Part shown: piece after piece, positions 5,997-6,072 of the stretch
Numbering within the stretch: the first letter of the stretch is position 1
Layout: every line of letters begins with the position of its first letter
From: Chitinophagales bacterium
GTDB lineage: Bacteria; Bacteroidota; Bacteroidia; Chitinophagales; BACL12
Direction: 5' to 3'
Length of the DNA: 6,072 bases
Assembly (NCBI GenBank): GCA_014380545.1
Contig: JACMJP010000051.1
Coordinates: 1 to 6,072, forward strand
The notes under the pieces: generated by a model
Seen by the model: the letters and a program-made list of their open reading frames with translations, nothing else
What the model was told of the DNA's origin: nothing
Database searches by the model: none
Program-made: the position numbers and the translations under genes

Positions 5997-6016
5997 TTGT
6001 TTATAAGCATCTACAT

Positions 6017-6046
6017 ATACATTTTTTATGGATATTGCAAATGTAT
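6017..6046 (+). terminator. Weak hairpin after the kinase remnant
   Basis: ATACATTT (6017-6024) pairs with AAATGTAT (6039-6046), an 8-bp perfect stem with a 14-base loop, beginning 20 bases after the TGA. The stem has only one G-C pair, and the downstream ATATTTTAAAT is only moderately T-rich. It might slow or end transcription, or be a repeat at a rearrangement boundary. The window ends too soon to decide. Confidence 0.2.
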
Positions 6047-6072
6047 GATATTTTAAATCACAAAATTTTTTA

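Overview
The window looks like a piece of a Bacteroidota chromosome, probably a Chitinophagales/Saprospirales-type environmental lineage. The evidence is an AT-rich sequence with TAnnTTTG-type promoter elements close to start codons, almost no Shine-Dalgarno sites, a secreted metallopeptidase with a type IX secretion (T9SS) sorting tail, and a small HTH protein of a kind I associate with this phylum. I see no CRISPR array, tRNA, rRNA, intact insertion sequence or recognisable defence cassette. The coding content is mostly ordinary accessory and housekeeping genes, and the unusual material is at the two ends.

Layout. Positions 1-60 may be the tail of an upstream gene. Positions 61-292 are poorly coding and hold one doubtful 37-codon reading frame and short repeats. 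A small HTH protein (293-556, +) is followed by a strong hairpin terminator (576-612), which it may share with the convergent nucleoside phosphorylase (650-1525, -). The phosphorylase and a tandem universal stress protein (1574-2410, +) diverge from a 48-bp gap that carries two outward-facing TAnnTTTG elements around a short palindrome. The stress-protein gene meets the convergent peptidase gene stop-on-stop, the two sharing TTAA at 2407-2410. The secreted M36/fungalysin-like zinc peptidase (2407-4164, -) lies directly downstream of a YigZ/IMPACT-family gene (4151-4768, -). It probably starts at a TTG inside the end of that gene, so the two are likely translationally coupled in one transcript.

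Positions 4769-5312 contain no convincing gene, only short start-less or tiny frames that look like decayed coding DNA and a thrice-repeated CCTGATA. Positions 5313-5996 encode a GAF domain, a coiled-coil linker and the H-box of a sensor histidine kinase. The frame has no ATG and stops immediately after the H-box, so it looks like a kinase remnant broken at both ends. The last 76 bases hold a weak hairpin.

Working together: the only likely operon is yigZ-peptidase, and its functional link is unclear. The phosphorylase (nucleoside salvage) and the stress protein may share regulation through their short divergent promoter region. The right-hand end (4769-6072) looks like a site of gene decay or rearrangement rather than a functional system.
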